A DNA stretch of 64,000 bases from JARYLZ01 sp964388275 (GTDB lineage: Bacteria > Bacteroidota > Ignavibacteria > SZUA-365), in NCBI GenBank assembly GCA_964388275.1, contig CAYLZD010000015.1:22881-86880 (forward strand), read 5' to 3'. Under the pieces are notes generated by a model, which ran no database searches, was not told the DNA's origin, and worked only from the letters and a program-made list of their open reading frames with translations. A program made the translations under genes and the position numbers. Positions 55,601 through 63,651 of this stretch are shown here, piece by piece. Numbering within the stretch: the first letter of the stretch is position 1; every line of letters begins with the position of its first letter.

Positions 55601-56398
55601 TGGCTGAATTTCAATCCGACACTGACCTTCATCGACAGGCAGCACGGCTGGGTCGCCGCCATCAACCAGGGCCAGTCTCCACCGGCCAATGCGACCATAT
55701 TGCGCACCGTCGACGGCGGGCTGACGTGGCAGGCCCAATCCTCCGGAACGCGTTTCATAGCGGGAATAGGTTTCCTGTCGACGATAAAGGGTTTCGCCGT
55801 GGACCCGGTATACGGTCGCGTACGCCGGACCGTCAACGGAGGCGTGTCGTGGCTCACGACGTTTTACCCCATGAATTCTCTGCGCAACGCGGCCGTGCAT
55901 TGCGACGCGCAGAGACAGATCGCCTGGATAGTGACGGACACAAGCGCCTGGGTCAGCACGAATGAGGGCAATTCCTGGACTCGGACGCAGATGGCGCACA
56001 CCGGCCCGATTCAGTCGGCTGTCTTCACGCCTGACGGACGCGGCTGGGCTGTTTCCCGCACCGGCATCGTCCAAACTCTCGTGAACAATCCCATATCTTC
56101 GGTGGCAACCAATCCCGATGCCGCGGCCGGCCTGAGAATCGGATATGCATGGCCGAATCCGGTCACGTCAGAGAACCTGTCGGCCGTGATTCCGTTTACG
56201 CTGACGGCGTCGGCGCGCGTCACGGTGACAGTCTACAACAACGCGGGCAAACTCGTCGCGCGATTGCTCGAAGCCGATCTGCCGCCGGGCGAGCACGTGA
56301 CGGTGTGGAATGCCGGAGCGGCTCTGGACGGCGCGTACTTCTATGCCGTCACAGCCGGGAAGGAGCAGGCTGTTGGACGGTTCATTGTCGCCCGCTGA
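52649..56398 (+). CDS. Large T9SS-exported sortilin/BNR-repeat protein
   Basis: The protein has 1249 residues from ATG 52649 (MKHHSLFSAAFLLLTSLALD signal; GAGG upstream; in-frame ATG at 52634 also possible). A first BNR/VPS10 propeller (about 100-750) contains SFDGGVSW, SMDGGSTWSEIG and TTDGGATW repeats. An Ig-like domain (about 750-840, FRSLPDTTALEAGQPF) and a second BNR/YCF48-like propeller (about 860-1150) follow. The T9SS sorting domain starts near GYAWPNPVTSENL and ends VGRFIVAR. It is probably a surface or secreted binding protein. It is divergent from the degenerate helicase gene (95 bases between starts). Confidence 0.87.
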   Translation: MKHHSLFSAAFLLLTSLALDAPAQHSGGPDHGACDPSGAGAATPTSKPQSRKEYFLTRVTYPGGKIPEGARAKAFKQARNGMPLYSRSSLAPTQSAHIWKNAGPFNIGGRILAVAVNPVNPKTLFIGAADGGAWRSFDGGVSWHSVSDDWPVQAMGAIVIDPADTNIVYAGTGEANFGQNMFDGGGMFKSMDGGSTWSEIGGSTLPPFARASDMVVNPSNTNTLYAAIPDGVRDPEQEGIYKTTDGGLTWSMILSGRMTDIVLDPRNPDVLYTASSSIFAGSSIPRYGMHKTTDGGATWFKLDLGLTDSLMGRTSIAICAGNPDVLYIGVSELAGSGRTELTGVFKTTDGGATWARLPVPFDYMVSQGWYDNIVGVNPANPDIVYAGGVKLIRSSDGGFTWERIPDQGFGGLLHVDQHAIEFNPLEPDEVFVGNDGGFYIIRDEGKTVVKRDMGLSITQFIGGAIHPTNDAYMLGGTQDNGTMATSAAPMWEPTLYGDGGNGAVNPEKPNVVYTTMETLKFWRSEDFGRTWMQAMGGMPLDQSLFYIDFAMDLTDPSTLFLGTYKMYKTTNSGDAWRLLRDCLFPSGTSCYYISAVSVAPYDGRYVFAGATGGLVAVSQDAGENWTVVRDSLPLAYCSAVRSFEPGIIYAVYSRYGVDKIWRSSDWGNTWRSINGNLPDIPANDVIRLDGNLIIGTDLGCFISDDEGNTWQRFGTGMPAVSVRKLRHNRSTGTLRAITHGRGIYDMTWEALQPSAPVFRSLPDTTALEAGQPFCYAPVATAVPSAVFRLLEAPQGASIDPVLGLVRWTGRPGTERFTLEAANSEGTAIQVFTLRTLETPATDWRIVRPEPMATQAYIIRAAGADALWVGRDSAIVSRSTDGGVTWEDSFLPDTKGMALAIFPLDDERVFIGTRSGQLFKTTDGGNSWKQKLYDPAALFGDIHFWNDNEGIIFARHDRDSADVYFTSDGGENWTRSGPRLFAPSWWLNFNPTLTFIDRQHGWVAAINQGQSPPANATILRTVDGGLTWQAQSSGTRFIAGIGFLSTIKGFAVDPVYGRVRRTVNGGVSWLTTFYPMNSLRNAAVHCDAQRQIAWIVTDTSAWVSTNEGNSWTRTQMAHTGPIQSAVFTPDGRGWAVSRTGIVQTLVNNPISSVATNPDAAAGLRIGYAWPNPVTSENLSAVIPFTLTASARVTVTVYNNAGKLVARLLEADLPPGEHVTVWNAGAALDGAYFYAVTAGKEQAVGRFIVAR

Positions 56399-56408
56399 CG
56401 GGACGGGT

Positions 56409-57458
56409 GTGTGTTCAAGCGCGACGGTCCTGCAATTTGCTGCCGGGCCGAAGAGGTTGAGTGCGGCGGGCGCGGCCGCCGTTAATACGCCGGATAGGAC
56501 GTTCACCGCGATCGCTTTTCTTGCTGTGGCGATGTTTTCGGGTCTCGTTGCATCCGCGCAGTCATGGATATATCCTGAAACGATCTCTCCGGCGCGCACA
56601 CTGAAAGATGCCGCCCGACCCGATCAGTTTGAGTTCATGGGTTGCCACCATTTCTGGGCGGAAGGAGGCATATATACCGTCGCGCGGGACGACAGGCACC
56701 GATGGAACGCGACCGTCGGCGGCGCGGTCGAATTGCTCGGAGCAAACGCGTGGAACTTTGTGTTTGAAACCAATCTGCATCTCGCGGTCGATCCCAACAA
56801 CAACATGAGTTTCAATCCTAGGGCGCTGGTCTGGGAGGAGGGGCTGCTTCTCGGTCGCAGGTTCGGATCAAATATTTGGCACATCGGAGTCCAGCAGAGG
56901 TGCAAGCACGACATCGACAATGTCGAGGTGCTTCGCGTGACAGGGCGCGAGGAAGAACGCGCGCTCATCTACAGCAGCGCCATGTTGAGATGGGAACGGA
57001 CATCGTTCCGCATTTCGGGAATCGATTTCAGCCCCACGGTCGAGACGCATTTTTACATTTTTCTCCAGGACCAGCGATTCCCGGTTCAGACCCGTTCCAT
57101 CGGCGCATCCGTAGAATCATACATCGGCGCGGTCCGCTTCCAATTGAGCGCGTCACGGCGCCTGTCTCCCATGGCAGCGGCTGGTGCGGCGATCGATCTG
57201 CGCAGCACCGCTTTAGGTCCTTCGGGCAGCCGGCGTTTCTCCGCTTTACACGCGATCCGGAACGACTGGTCGGCGGAAGCATGGTTGGAGGCGATCGGTT
57301 CCGCGGCCTCGTTGCGCCTGTTTCTGCGTTACGTCGAACAGCCGGATGATTTCATCACGCCTGTTCCTCAAGCGGCGTCCTTGTTGTGCATCGGTTTCCG
57401 GGTTTCACCGACTGCTCCGGACAAGGATACGCGGATGTCTCCGCCTCTCGCGCCCTGA
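56409..57458 (+). CDS. Hypothetical outer-membrane or exported protein
   Basis: The start is uncertain. The first usable codon after the upstream gene stop is GTG 56409 (349 residues); TTG 56457 is an alternative closer to the signal-like segment AIAFLAVAMFSGLVASAQS. The rest has alternating hydrophobic patterns (WNFVFETNLHLAVDP, IWHIGVQQRC, ETHFYIFLQDQ, YIGAVRFQLSASRR) suggestive of a beta-barrel. I know no family. It follows the large BNR gene by 10 bases and may be its outer-membrane partner, by proximity only. Confidence 0.6.
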   Translation: MCSSATVLQFAAGPKRLSAAGAAAVNTPDRTFTAIAFLAVAMFSGLVASAQSWIYPETISPARTLKDAARPDQFEFMGCHHFWAEGGIYTVARDDRHRWNATVGGAVELLGANAWNFVFETNLHLAVDPNNNMSFNPRALVWEEGLLLGRRFGSNIWHIGVQQRCKHDIDNVEVLRVTGREEERALIYSSAMLRWERTSFRISGIDFSPTVETHFYIFLQDQRFPVQTRSIGASVESYIGAVRFQLSASRRLSPMAAAGAAIDLRSTALGPSGSRRFSALHAIRNDWSAEAWLEAIGSAASLRLFLRYVEQPDDFITPVPQAASLLCIGFRVSPTAPDKDTRMSPPLAP

Positions 57459-57540
57459 TCCCGCCGCGGCGCCGAGGAGGACCGCGTCGATGCGGCCCGC
57501 TCGGAGGAGGGCGCTCGGAGACCGGCTATCGGCCGCCCGC

Positions 57541-58161
57541 TCAATACAGCGCTATTCCGACTCCGAGCAGGAAATCGTTGAAGTAGTACGCGCGCTTCTC
57601 GCTATACGGGCCTTCGTCGAAGCCGTGTTTCCGCTCGTTTGTGACCATGCAGAAACGGTATTCAACGCGCATGAAGGCCGCGGGAGTCGCGAAGAATTTC
57701 ACCCCGGCGCCGGCGTTCGTCAGCCGCACATTCCACGGTTCGGAGTCGCCGCGTTCGTACACGCGCTGAACGCGCGGCACGGCGTTGCCGACGCCGTATC
57801 CAATGATCGCGAATGGAATCACAGGCGAACGAGGTATCGGAATGTTCACTGCGAAATTGGCGCTCAGTGAGTACGCCGGCGGTCTGCCACTGCCCGCCGT
57901 CCACAGCATTTCCGGTTCGAAGGCGAGCCAGGGTACGAAGAAAAAAGCGGGCCGGATCGAGAGAACGGCATAGTCTTCCGAAGACTCCCACTGGTCGTCG
58001 AAACCGCCGTAATCGCGATTGATGACTTCCCGCGAAGCGCCGAACGCTCCGCTGAACGAGAGCTCGACCGACGGTTCGATCGAGGCGGATCTGCGTCGCT
58101 GCGCCTCGGACGACGGAGCAAGAAGAGCGATAAGTAGGAGGAAGATCGCTGTCTGTTTCAT
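57541..58161 (-). CDS. Hypothetical outer-membrane beta-barrel protein
   Basis: I start at ATG 58161 (AGGAG upstream). The 206-residue protein has a signal peptide (MKQTAIFLLLIALLAPSSEA, then Q) and barrel strands such as EPSVELSFSGAFGA, LSIRPAFFFVPWLAFEPEML and FAIIGYGVGNAV, ending DFLLGVGIALY. Similar in size and style to the barrels at 23189 and 41489. Function unknown. Confidence 0.78.
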   Translation of the reverse strand: MKQTAIFLLLIALLAPSSEAQRRRSASIEPSVELSFSGAFGASREVINRDYGGFDDQWESSEDYAVLSIRPAFFFVPWLAFEPEMLWTAGSGRPPAYSLSANFAVNIPIPRSPVIPFAIIGYGVGNAVPRVQRVYERGDSEPWNVRLTNAGAGVKFFATPAAFMRVEYRFCMVTNERKHGFDEGPYSEKRAYYFNDFLLGVGIALY

Positions 58162-58329
58162 GATGGACTCCTGTCTGCGGCGGAAATGGATCACTTTAAA
58201 CGCAAGATAACAAAGCGGCGTGAAAATCGCCGCGACACCGGACATGCCGGCCGGGCGATCAACGCCATGCAGAACGAAACACGAGGGCTCGATCAGGAAT
58301 CCGCCATCGACGTCCGGGCCGCTTCCGCT

Positions 58330-58360
58330 TTGATCCGTACCCTATGGCGGTGTACATTGA
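58330..58360 (+). promoter_or_regulatory. Candidate FCB-type promoter for the MscS gene
   Basis: TTG (58330-58332), a 20-base spacer, then TACATTGA (58353-58360). The last two bases deviate from TAnnTTTG. Expected start about 58367, 30 bases before the ATG at 58397. Confidence 0.45.
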
Positions 58361-58396
58361 AACAGATGCAACCGCAACAATCGCGCATACTCGATC

Positions 58397-59434
58397 ATGC
58401 TTGAAAGAGAAATATGGGGCAACACAGCCGCCGACTGGCTACTGGCGATCGGTGTAACCATTCTGTCGGCCGTGGTATTCAAGCTCGTCGTGGGATTGCT
58501 CACGCGACGGATGGCCAAATTCTCCCGCAAGACCAAGACCACGCTCGATGATCTCGTGGCCGACATGCTAGGGAGGACCAAGCTTTTCCTGCTTCTCGTC
58601 ATTGCAGCGGATATCGGGGTCCGTATGCTTGTGCTTCCGGCCGCCGTGTCGGATGTCATTGAACACATAGCGATAGTCGCGGTCCTGCTGCAGACCGGCA
58701 TATGGGGCAACGTGCTGCTCCGTTACACACTCGGCAATTTGTCGCAGACACGGGAGGGCGACGAGGCATACGGAGGCGCAGCCGCGGCGCTCGGAGTGAT
58801 CGGCAGAATCGTTGTTTGGGTGGTAATACTCCTCCTGATACTCGACAACCTCGGTGTGAACATCACCGCGTTGATCGCCGGTCTCGGCATCGGCGGCATC
58901 GCTATCGCGCTGGCCTTGCAGAACATACTCGGCGACCTTTTCGCTTCGCTGACCATCATTCTCGACAAACCCTTCGTCGTCGGCGATTCGATAAGCATTG
59001 ACGCGTTCTTCGGGACTGTGGAGCACATAGGTCTGAAGACCACGCGGCTGAGGAGTCTTTCAGGCGAACAACTCGTCTTTTCAAATGCCGATCTGCTCAA
59101 GAGCCGGATCCGGAACTTCAAGCGCATGGAAGAGAGGCGAGTGGTCAGCGTGTACACGCTCGATCACGAACTCGGCGCGGAAAAACTCGGCGAAGTGCCC
59201 GGGATATTGCGCGATATCGTCGGGCGGGTGCCGGCCGCGCGTTTCGAAAGGGCTCATTTGAGAGATATCGGATTGTTCGGTGTGAATATCGAACTGGTCT
59301 ATCATATCGAGACGCCGGACTATGCGGTTTTCATGGACAGCCAGCAGAGCGTGAATCTGGCGGTGAAGAAGCGTTTTTCGGAGGCCGGCATCAGCTTTGC
59401 GCGGTCCGCGGCGGCCGCCCAACAGCAGTCATGA
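58397..59434 (+). CDS. Small-conductance mechanosensitive channel (MscS family)
   Basis: This 345-residue protein has four hydrophobic segments (about 13-32, 57-75, 84-105, 130-150), followed by the MscS pore helix and beta domain: LIAGLGIGGIAIALALQNIL then GDLFASLTIILDKPFVVGDS. The beta domain has TVEHIGLKTTRLRSLSGEQLVFSN, and a C-terminal alpha/beta domain follows to 345. It releases solutes during hypo-osmotic shock at the inner membrane. Its stop overlaps the dapF start (ATGA at 59431-59434), so translation is coupled. Confidence 0.94.
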   Translation: MLEREIWGNTAADWLLAIGVTILSAVVFKLVVGLLTRRMAKFSRKTKTTLDDLVADMLGRTKLFLLLVIAADIGVRMLVLPAAVSDVIEHIAIVAVLLQTGIWGNVLLRYTLGNLSQTREGDEAYGGAAAALGVIGRIVVWVVILLLILDNLGVNITALIAGLGIGGIAIALALQNILGDLFASLTIILDKPFVVGDSISIDAFFGTVEHIGLKTTRLRSLSGEQLVFSNADLLKSRIRNFKRMEERRVVSVYTLDHELGAEKLGEVPGILRDIVGRVPAARFERAHLRDIGLFGVNIELVYHIETPDYAVFMDSQQSVNLAVKKRFSEAGISFARSAAAAQQQS

Positions 59435-60309
59435 GGATGGCAGTCGTGCGCAGCATCCGTTTCACCAAGGCAGAAGCGGCGAAGAACGATTTCGTGATCG
59501 TTCATGATCCGGAAACCGCGATGACGGACGACGATAGGCGAGGGTTTTCCGTGGAGGCCTGCGGGAGGCGCACCGGAGTCGGCGCCGACGGAACGATCTT
59601 CATCTCCGGGAGCGCCGGCCGCGATTTCCTCATGTCGTTCTACAATCCCGACGGTTCGTACGGATCCATGTGCGGCAACGGCGGGCGCGCGGCGGCTCTG
59701 TTCGCTTATTCGCGAGGGCTTGCGCGCTCGAGCATGCTGTTCGAAGCGCTCGGCCGCGAATACCGCGCGGAGATCACGGAAGCGGGGGTCCGTTTATACT
59801 TCCCGCCCCCTGGCGCCATAACGAAGGTCAGGCCCGTCGCAGCGGCGCCGCTCGAGGGCCCTGCGTTCTTCATAAATACCGGAGCGCCGCATCTCGTTCT
59901 GTTTCTCGACATGATTCGCGGAGCGTCCGCCTCTCTTGGTTCCATTGACATGGACGCGACAGGGCGCGTCTTGCGCAACGCGGAGGAGTTCAAACCCGGA
60001 GGGACGAATGTGAACGTGCTTCAGCCTTTTTCCGACGGTTCGTTCGGCATTCGGACTTTCGAGAAGGGCGTCGAGGGCGAAACCATGTCGTGCGGGACGG
60101 GAGCTCTCGCTTCCGGACTGGTTGCACACGCCGCACGGGGCGCCGCATCGCCGGTCCGTCTTCGCACTCACGGCGGAGATACGCTGCTCGTATATTTCGG
60201 CGAACCGACGCCCGGCGGCGGAGACCGTCCGCCTGCGCTCCACGATCCCGATCTTTCCCTCGAGGGTCCCGCCCGTCTGGTATTCGAGGGCGATTTTCCG
60301 TGGCAGTGA
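59431..60309 (+). CDS. dapF: Diaminopimelate epimerase
   Basis: This 292-residue protein has the DapF hallmarks. The first catalytic Cys is in GSMCGNGGRA, the second in ETMSCGTGALAS. Further conserved segments are GADGTIFI, NPDGS and FEKGVEGET. It interconverts LL- and meso-diaminopimelate for lysine and peptidoglycan synthesis in the cytoplasm. The start overlaps the MscS stop by 4 bases. The N-terminal pairing KNDFVIVHD replaces the common GNDFVVID but keeps Asn-Asp. No other dap genes are nearby. Confidence 0.94.
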   Translation: MRMAVVRSIRFTKAEAAKNDFVIVHDPETAMTDDDRRGFSVEACGRRTGVGADGTIFISGSAGRDFLMSFYNPDGSYGSMCGNGGRAAALFAYSRGLARSSMLFEALGREYRAEITEAGVRLYFPPPGAITKVRPVAAAPLEGPAFFINTGAPHLVLFLDMIRGASASLGSIDMDATGRVLRNAEEFKPGGTNVNVLQPFSDGSFGIRTFEKGVEGETMSCGTGALASGLVAHAARGAASPVRLRTHGGDTLLVYFGEPTPGGGDRPPALHDPDLSLEGPARLVFEGDFPWQ

Positions 60310-60387
60310 ACCAAGATGCTGGCGCCGCCCGTATGACGCGGGGAGAAACCTCGGTCCGTTGAAGCGGGAATCGGAGCCGGCGGTGTT

Positions 60388-61527
60388 TCAGTCGCCGAAG
60401 CAGATGCCGAGGTCTCGAGCCGTGAGCACCGTGTCGGAATCGAGCGGCACTACTTTCATTCGTTTCGTGGCTTTGGCAAGAGGCACGAAACGGACGGTAG
60501 GCGGATCGAGCGCGACCATCATACCGGCTTTGCCCGCGTCCAATGCGCGGACGGCGGCGGCGCCGAAGCGCAGGGAGAGCAGGCGGTCCGACGTGGTGGG
60601 AGTGCCGCCTCTCTGCAGATGTCCCAGCACCACGTGCCTGGCATCCTGGCCCGTAATATCCTGAAGCTGCCGCGCCACAATTTCCGCGATGCCGCCCAGG
60701 CGCTCCGCGCGACCGACTTCGTGGGCCGTGACGATATGAGCGCCGCCGACGGGTTTCGCGCCTTCGGCTACGACAACGATTGAGAAGTTCCTGCCCTGCC
60801 GCACCCGGCTCTGCGTTTTTTCCGCAACCTTGCGTATGTCATATGGAATCTCCGGGATGAGTATGGCATCCGCCGTGCCGGCGACTCCGGCGTGCAGCGC
60901 AATCCATCCCGCGTAGCGGCCCATTACTTCCACGACGATAATGCGCCTGTGCGCTTCAGCTGTGGAGTGCAGGCGGTCGAGACATTCGGTGGCGAAGGAC
61001 ACTGCGCTGTCGAATCCGAAAGTGACCACCGTTCTGTCGAGATCGTTGTCGATTGTTTTCGGAACACCTATCACACGCAGACCCCGCTTCGAGAGTTCAT
61101 TGGCGATGGAAAGCGAACCGTCGCCTCCGATTGCGATCAGCGCGTCGAGACGGTTCCGCGCGAAGGCGCGTATTATCTCGTCTCCCCTGTCTCTCTCCAC
61201 ATACCTGCCGCTCCGCAGGCGGACAGGGTAGTGAAGCGGGTTGCCGGCGTTCGTGGTGCCGAGAATCGTTCCTCCGAGATGGGTGATACCGCGGACCGAG
61301 TCGCGCGTCAGACGGACGAGACCTCCGTCGACGTAGTCCCGTGGCGAGAGAATGCCGTTGTAGCCGTCGCGTATCCCGAATACTTCCCACTCTCTCAGCA
61401 GCGAGCAGAGCACGATGGAGCGTATCACAGCGTTGAGGCCCGGCGCGTCTCCGCCGCCCGTGTTTATGGCGATTCGTCTGACGCCGCTCCGCGCGTGTCC
61501 CGAAGATTTTTTCCGTTCACCGCTCAT
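60388..61527 (-). CDS. pfkA: ATP-dependent 6-phosphofructokinase
   Basis: This 379-residue PFK has GGGDAPGLNAV (24-34), GGDGS (134-138), PKTIDND (156-162) with catalytic Asp160, and MGRYAGWIAL. Gly137 (position 104 in E. coli) indicates ATP use; PPi-dependent enzymes have Asp there. Lys157 (position 124) is the residue usual in PPi-PFKs. So this is the mixed G104/K124 type, seen in group III such as actinobacterial ATP-PFKs. It phosphorylates fructose 6-phosphate in glycolysis. A strong ribosome site AGGAGAGG precedes the ATG. A minus-strand terminator-like hairpin lies 72 bases upstream. Confidence 0.93.
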   Translation of the reverse strand: MSGERKKSSGHARSGVRRIAINTGGGDAPGLNAVIRSIVLCSLLREWEVFGIRDGYNGILSPRDYVDGGLVRLTRDSVRGITHLGGTILGTTNAGNPLHYPVRLRSGRYVERDRGDEIIRAFARNRLDALIAIGGDGSLSIANELSKRGLRVIGVPKTIDNDLDRTVVTFGFDSAVSFATECLDRLHSTAEAHRRIIVVEVMGRYAGWIALHAGVAGTADAILIPEIPYDIRKVAEKTQSRVRQGRNFSIVVVAEGAKPVGGAHIVTAHEVGRAERLGGIAEIVARQLQDITGQDARHVVLGHLQRGGTPTTSDRLLSLRFGAAAVRALDAGKAGMMVALDPPTVRFVPLAKATKRMKVVPLDSDTVLTARDLGICFGD

Positions 61528-61598
61528 TGTCCTCTCCTCGTCTGTAATGAATTTTCATGCCGCCGTTCCGGGATAAATGTGATGCGCCGGAATTCGGA

Positions 61599-61639
61599 AA
61601 AAAAAGCGGAGGCGATGTTGTTCGCACCGCCTCCGCTTT
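61599..61639 (-). terminator. Terminator-like hairpin upstream of pfkA
   Basis: A 10-bp stem AAGCGGAGGC/GCCTCCGCTT with a 15-base loop is followed on the minus strand by a run of T. It lies between a possible short leader frame and pfkA, as an attenuator would. Confidence 0.7.
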
Positions 61640-61791
61640 GCCTCCTTGATGTGCTCATCAAGTTCCTTGTGTGATGCGATCATATACGATCGCAATACAA
61701 AAATAATATGCGCGCGAGAGAAAAGCGCAAGCGTTTGGCATGTCTTGAAAAAAAAATCTCGAGGCGTCCGGCGGCGTGCTCGCGCCGCAGT

Positions 61792-61821
61792 TTCACGGCT
61801 TCGCTCGATTTCCTAACTTTG
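61792..61821 (+). promoter_or_regulatory. FCB-type promoter for the duplicated-domain gene
   Basis: TAACTTTG (61814-61821) is a perfect TAnnTTTG; TTC at 61792-61794 with a 19-base spacer replaces the -33 TTG. The expected start is near 61828, about 40 bases before the ATG at 61867. Confidence 0.6.
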
Positions 61822-61866
61822 CCCGAGAGAATCGAAGCAACATTCAACAACCATAGAAAGACCGCC

Positions 61867-62661
61867 ATGGAAGAATACCGCAAACATCTCTACATGATCG
61901 TGTTTCCGATAAACGCTCTCGTTGCTTCGCAGCTCGAGCCCCGGGCTTTCGCGGAGCACTACACTATCGGCAGCGCGAAGCATTTCAAGGGCAAGGTGAT
62001 ATTCAACGAGGTGGATCCGGAATTCCGCGACGCCTATTTCCCGATCGACGAGTTCCTCGCGAAGACGGTTCCGCACGAGGACGGAAGTCCGAAGCGCACG
62101 AAGTTCATAAGTTCATACCGCGTGCTCGAGCACGTTCCGCTGAGCGCGATACGGAGCATGTTCCTTGTGACGACGAACGGGCAGGCGCTCGAACTAGCGC
62201 CCGCCGAATTCACGTCGGCGAATCAACCGGAACGGATACGCATATACCAGGAGATCGCTCCCGTGCGAAACCTCGTCGCCTCACGTCTGGACCAGCGCGG
62301 TTTCGGGAAGTACGTGACGATCGACTCGCGCGCGAAGGGCGCTCCGAAAGTCTGTTTCACGCAGATAGATCTAAACGTCGAGGAATTCATCGCCGAAAGC
62401 AGCAACCGCGACATACTCGCTTCGCCCATTCCCGAAAACAATCCGTACCGGCTTCTCGACTGCCTGCTGGAACTCAACAAGGATGAGTCGAAGATGGTGA
62501 AAACCGTGAGTCTCTCGTCGGTGCTGCAGGAGGTCTCCTACAGGATGCTGCGGCACGGCTTCTGGTATTTCGATGAATCGGGCGAGATGATCTTTTTTCC
62601 GATGCCCGGCATGCAGGAACTCGAGAGCGTGCACTACGACTGGTGGAAGCACGTGAGGTGA
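61867..62661 (+). CDS. Unknown protein with internal duplication
   Basis: This 264-residue protein (ATG 61867) is soluble, with no signal or membrane segment. Two halves look homologous. The first has NALVASQLEPRAFAEHYTI then KGKVIFNEVDPEFRD and IDEFLAKTVP. The second has RNLVASRLDQRGFGKYVTI then APKVCFTQIDLNVEE and NRDILASPIP. The C-terminus is aromatic (GFWYFDESGEMIFFPMPG). I recognise no family; the two-fold repeat suggests a pseudo-symmetric ligand- or nucleic-acid-binding fold. It is divergent from pfkA. Confidence 0.7.
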   Translation: MEEYRKHLYMIVFPINALVASQLEPRAFAEHYTIGSAKHFKGKVIFNEVDPEFRDAYFPIDEFLAKTVPHEDGSPKRTKFISSYRVLEHVPLSAIRSMFLVTTNGQALELAPAEFTSANQPERIRIYQEIAPVRNLVASRLDQRGFGKYVTIDSRAKGAPKVCFTQIDLNVEEFIAESSNRDILASPIPENNPYRLLDCLLELNKDESKMVKTVSLSSVLQEVSYRMLRHGFWYFDESGEMIFFPMPGMQELESVHYDWWKHVR

Positions 62662-62688
62662 GCGGCGCCCGTTGTCCGGCGCGCCCGA

Positions 62689-63636
62689 TCATTCGCTTAG
62701 AACGTAGCCTGTCGAGGCGAGCCAGTCCACGATCTCCGAGCGCGGAGGCGCCGTCGTCTCACGCACCGCCCCGTCGAAAGGATCTTCGTAGCGCAGCTTC
62801 CACGAGTGAAGAATGTAGCCGGGATCTCCGGGCAGAGTGTTTCCGCTCACACCGCTCTCGTCATGCGCCGCGCCGGCAGCGCCGGCATAGAAACGGTCTC
62901 CCAGCAGCGCGTGTCCCGCGAAGGCGAGGTGTATGCGGATCTGATGAGTTCTGCCGGTCACCAGATTGATTCTGAGCAATGCCGTGTCGTCGTGGTGGTT
63001 GCGCGCAAGAGTCGTGCACATTGTAACGGATGTTTTGCCTGAAGTTGTGATGTCGTGTATCGAGCCGAGGCGCTTGTGCGGCACTCTTCCGATCGGACTG
63101 TCGATAACGAATCCGTCGGGCAAGCACGCGCCGTGCGCCAGCGCCAGGTAGATTTTCGAGATCCCTCTGCCCCGCATGAGGGCGCTGAACTTCGACGCCG
63201 ACTCCGCCGATTTCGTGAAAATGATCGCGCCGGTTGTGCCGCGGCCGAGCCGATGCAGGGGGGACATCCCGCTGTGAAACATTCTGCGGGCAGTCAACAC
63301 CATGCTGTTCTCAAGAAACATTCCCCCGGGAAGGACAGGCATCCCGTCCGGTTTGTCGAAAATCATCACCCTGTCGTCGTCATGAAGAACGCGGATGTCC
63401 TGTGCAGTCTCCGGCTCCTCCCAGGGAGGCCGGCGGTATTCAAGGATCTGTCCGGCTGAAAGGGATTCGTTCGGTCTGAGCGCCGTCTTGTTCCGAGTGA
63501 TCTGCCCGCTCTCTATACGTTCAAGCCACTCCGTTTTCGTGAAATGAGCGTGATGGGCGCAGTAATATTCCAGCACGGTGAGACCGGCATGACGGCCCGC
63601 GATTCGATCTATGTAGGTGTATCCGTTGTTCCGCAT
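62689..63636 (-). CDS. RluA family pseudouridine synthase-like, catalytic Asp replaced
   Basis: This 315-residue protein has an N-terminal S4-like region (TKTEWLERIESGQITRN) and the RluA catalytic domain: HDDDRVMIFDKPDGMPVLPG, SPLHRLGRGTTGAIIF, and VTGRTHQIRIHLAFAGHAL. The active-site motif normally reads HRLDxxTSG; here it is HRLGRGTTG, with Gly131 (codon GGC, 63244-63246) in place of the catalytic Asp. Other conserved segments (KIYLALA, GRTHQIRIH) are intact. I dimly recall a Gly form of this motif in part of the RluA family but cannot confirm it. If active, it modifies uridine in rRNA or tRNA. No clear ribosome site precedes the ATG. Confidence 0.85.
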   Translation of the reverse strand: MRNNGYTYIDRIAGRHAGLTVLEYYCAHHAHFTKTEWLERIESGQITRNKTALRPNESLSAGQILEYRRPPWEEPETAQDIRVLHDDDRVMIFDKPDGMPVLPGGMFLENSMVLTARRMFHSGMSPLHRLGRGTTGAIIFTKSAESASKFSALMRGRGISKIYLALAHGACLPDGFVIDSPIGRVPHKRLGSIHDITTSGKTSVTMCTTLARNHHDDTALLRINLVTGRTHQIRIHLAFAGHALLGDRFYAGAAGAAHDESGVSGNTLPGDPGYILHSWKLRYEDPFDGAVRETTAPPRSEIVDWLASTGYVLSE

Positions 63637-63651
63637 TCCGTGGAATTAAAA

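Larger units (their letters stand above)
61528..61866. other. Divergent intergenic region of pfkA and the duplicated-domain gene
   Basis: This 339-base gap contains a minus-strand terminator hairpin (61599-61639) and, upstream of it on the minus strand, a short open frame of about 40 codons starting near 61678 (MIASHKELDEHIKEAKRR...). A plus-strand promoter lies at 61792-61821. CGATC-N6-GATCG is an imperfect palindrome at 61678-61693. No long gene is visible. Confidence 0.45.

Noticed and set aside
54404..56074. 556-codon minus-strand frame across the large BNR gene
   Set aside because: An antisense artefact of codon bias in a repeat-rich gene; composition is Arg/Gly/His-rich with no domain.
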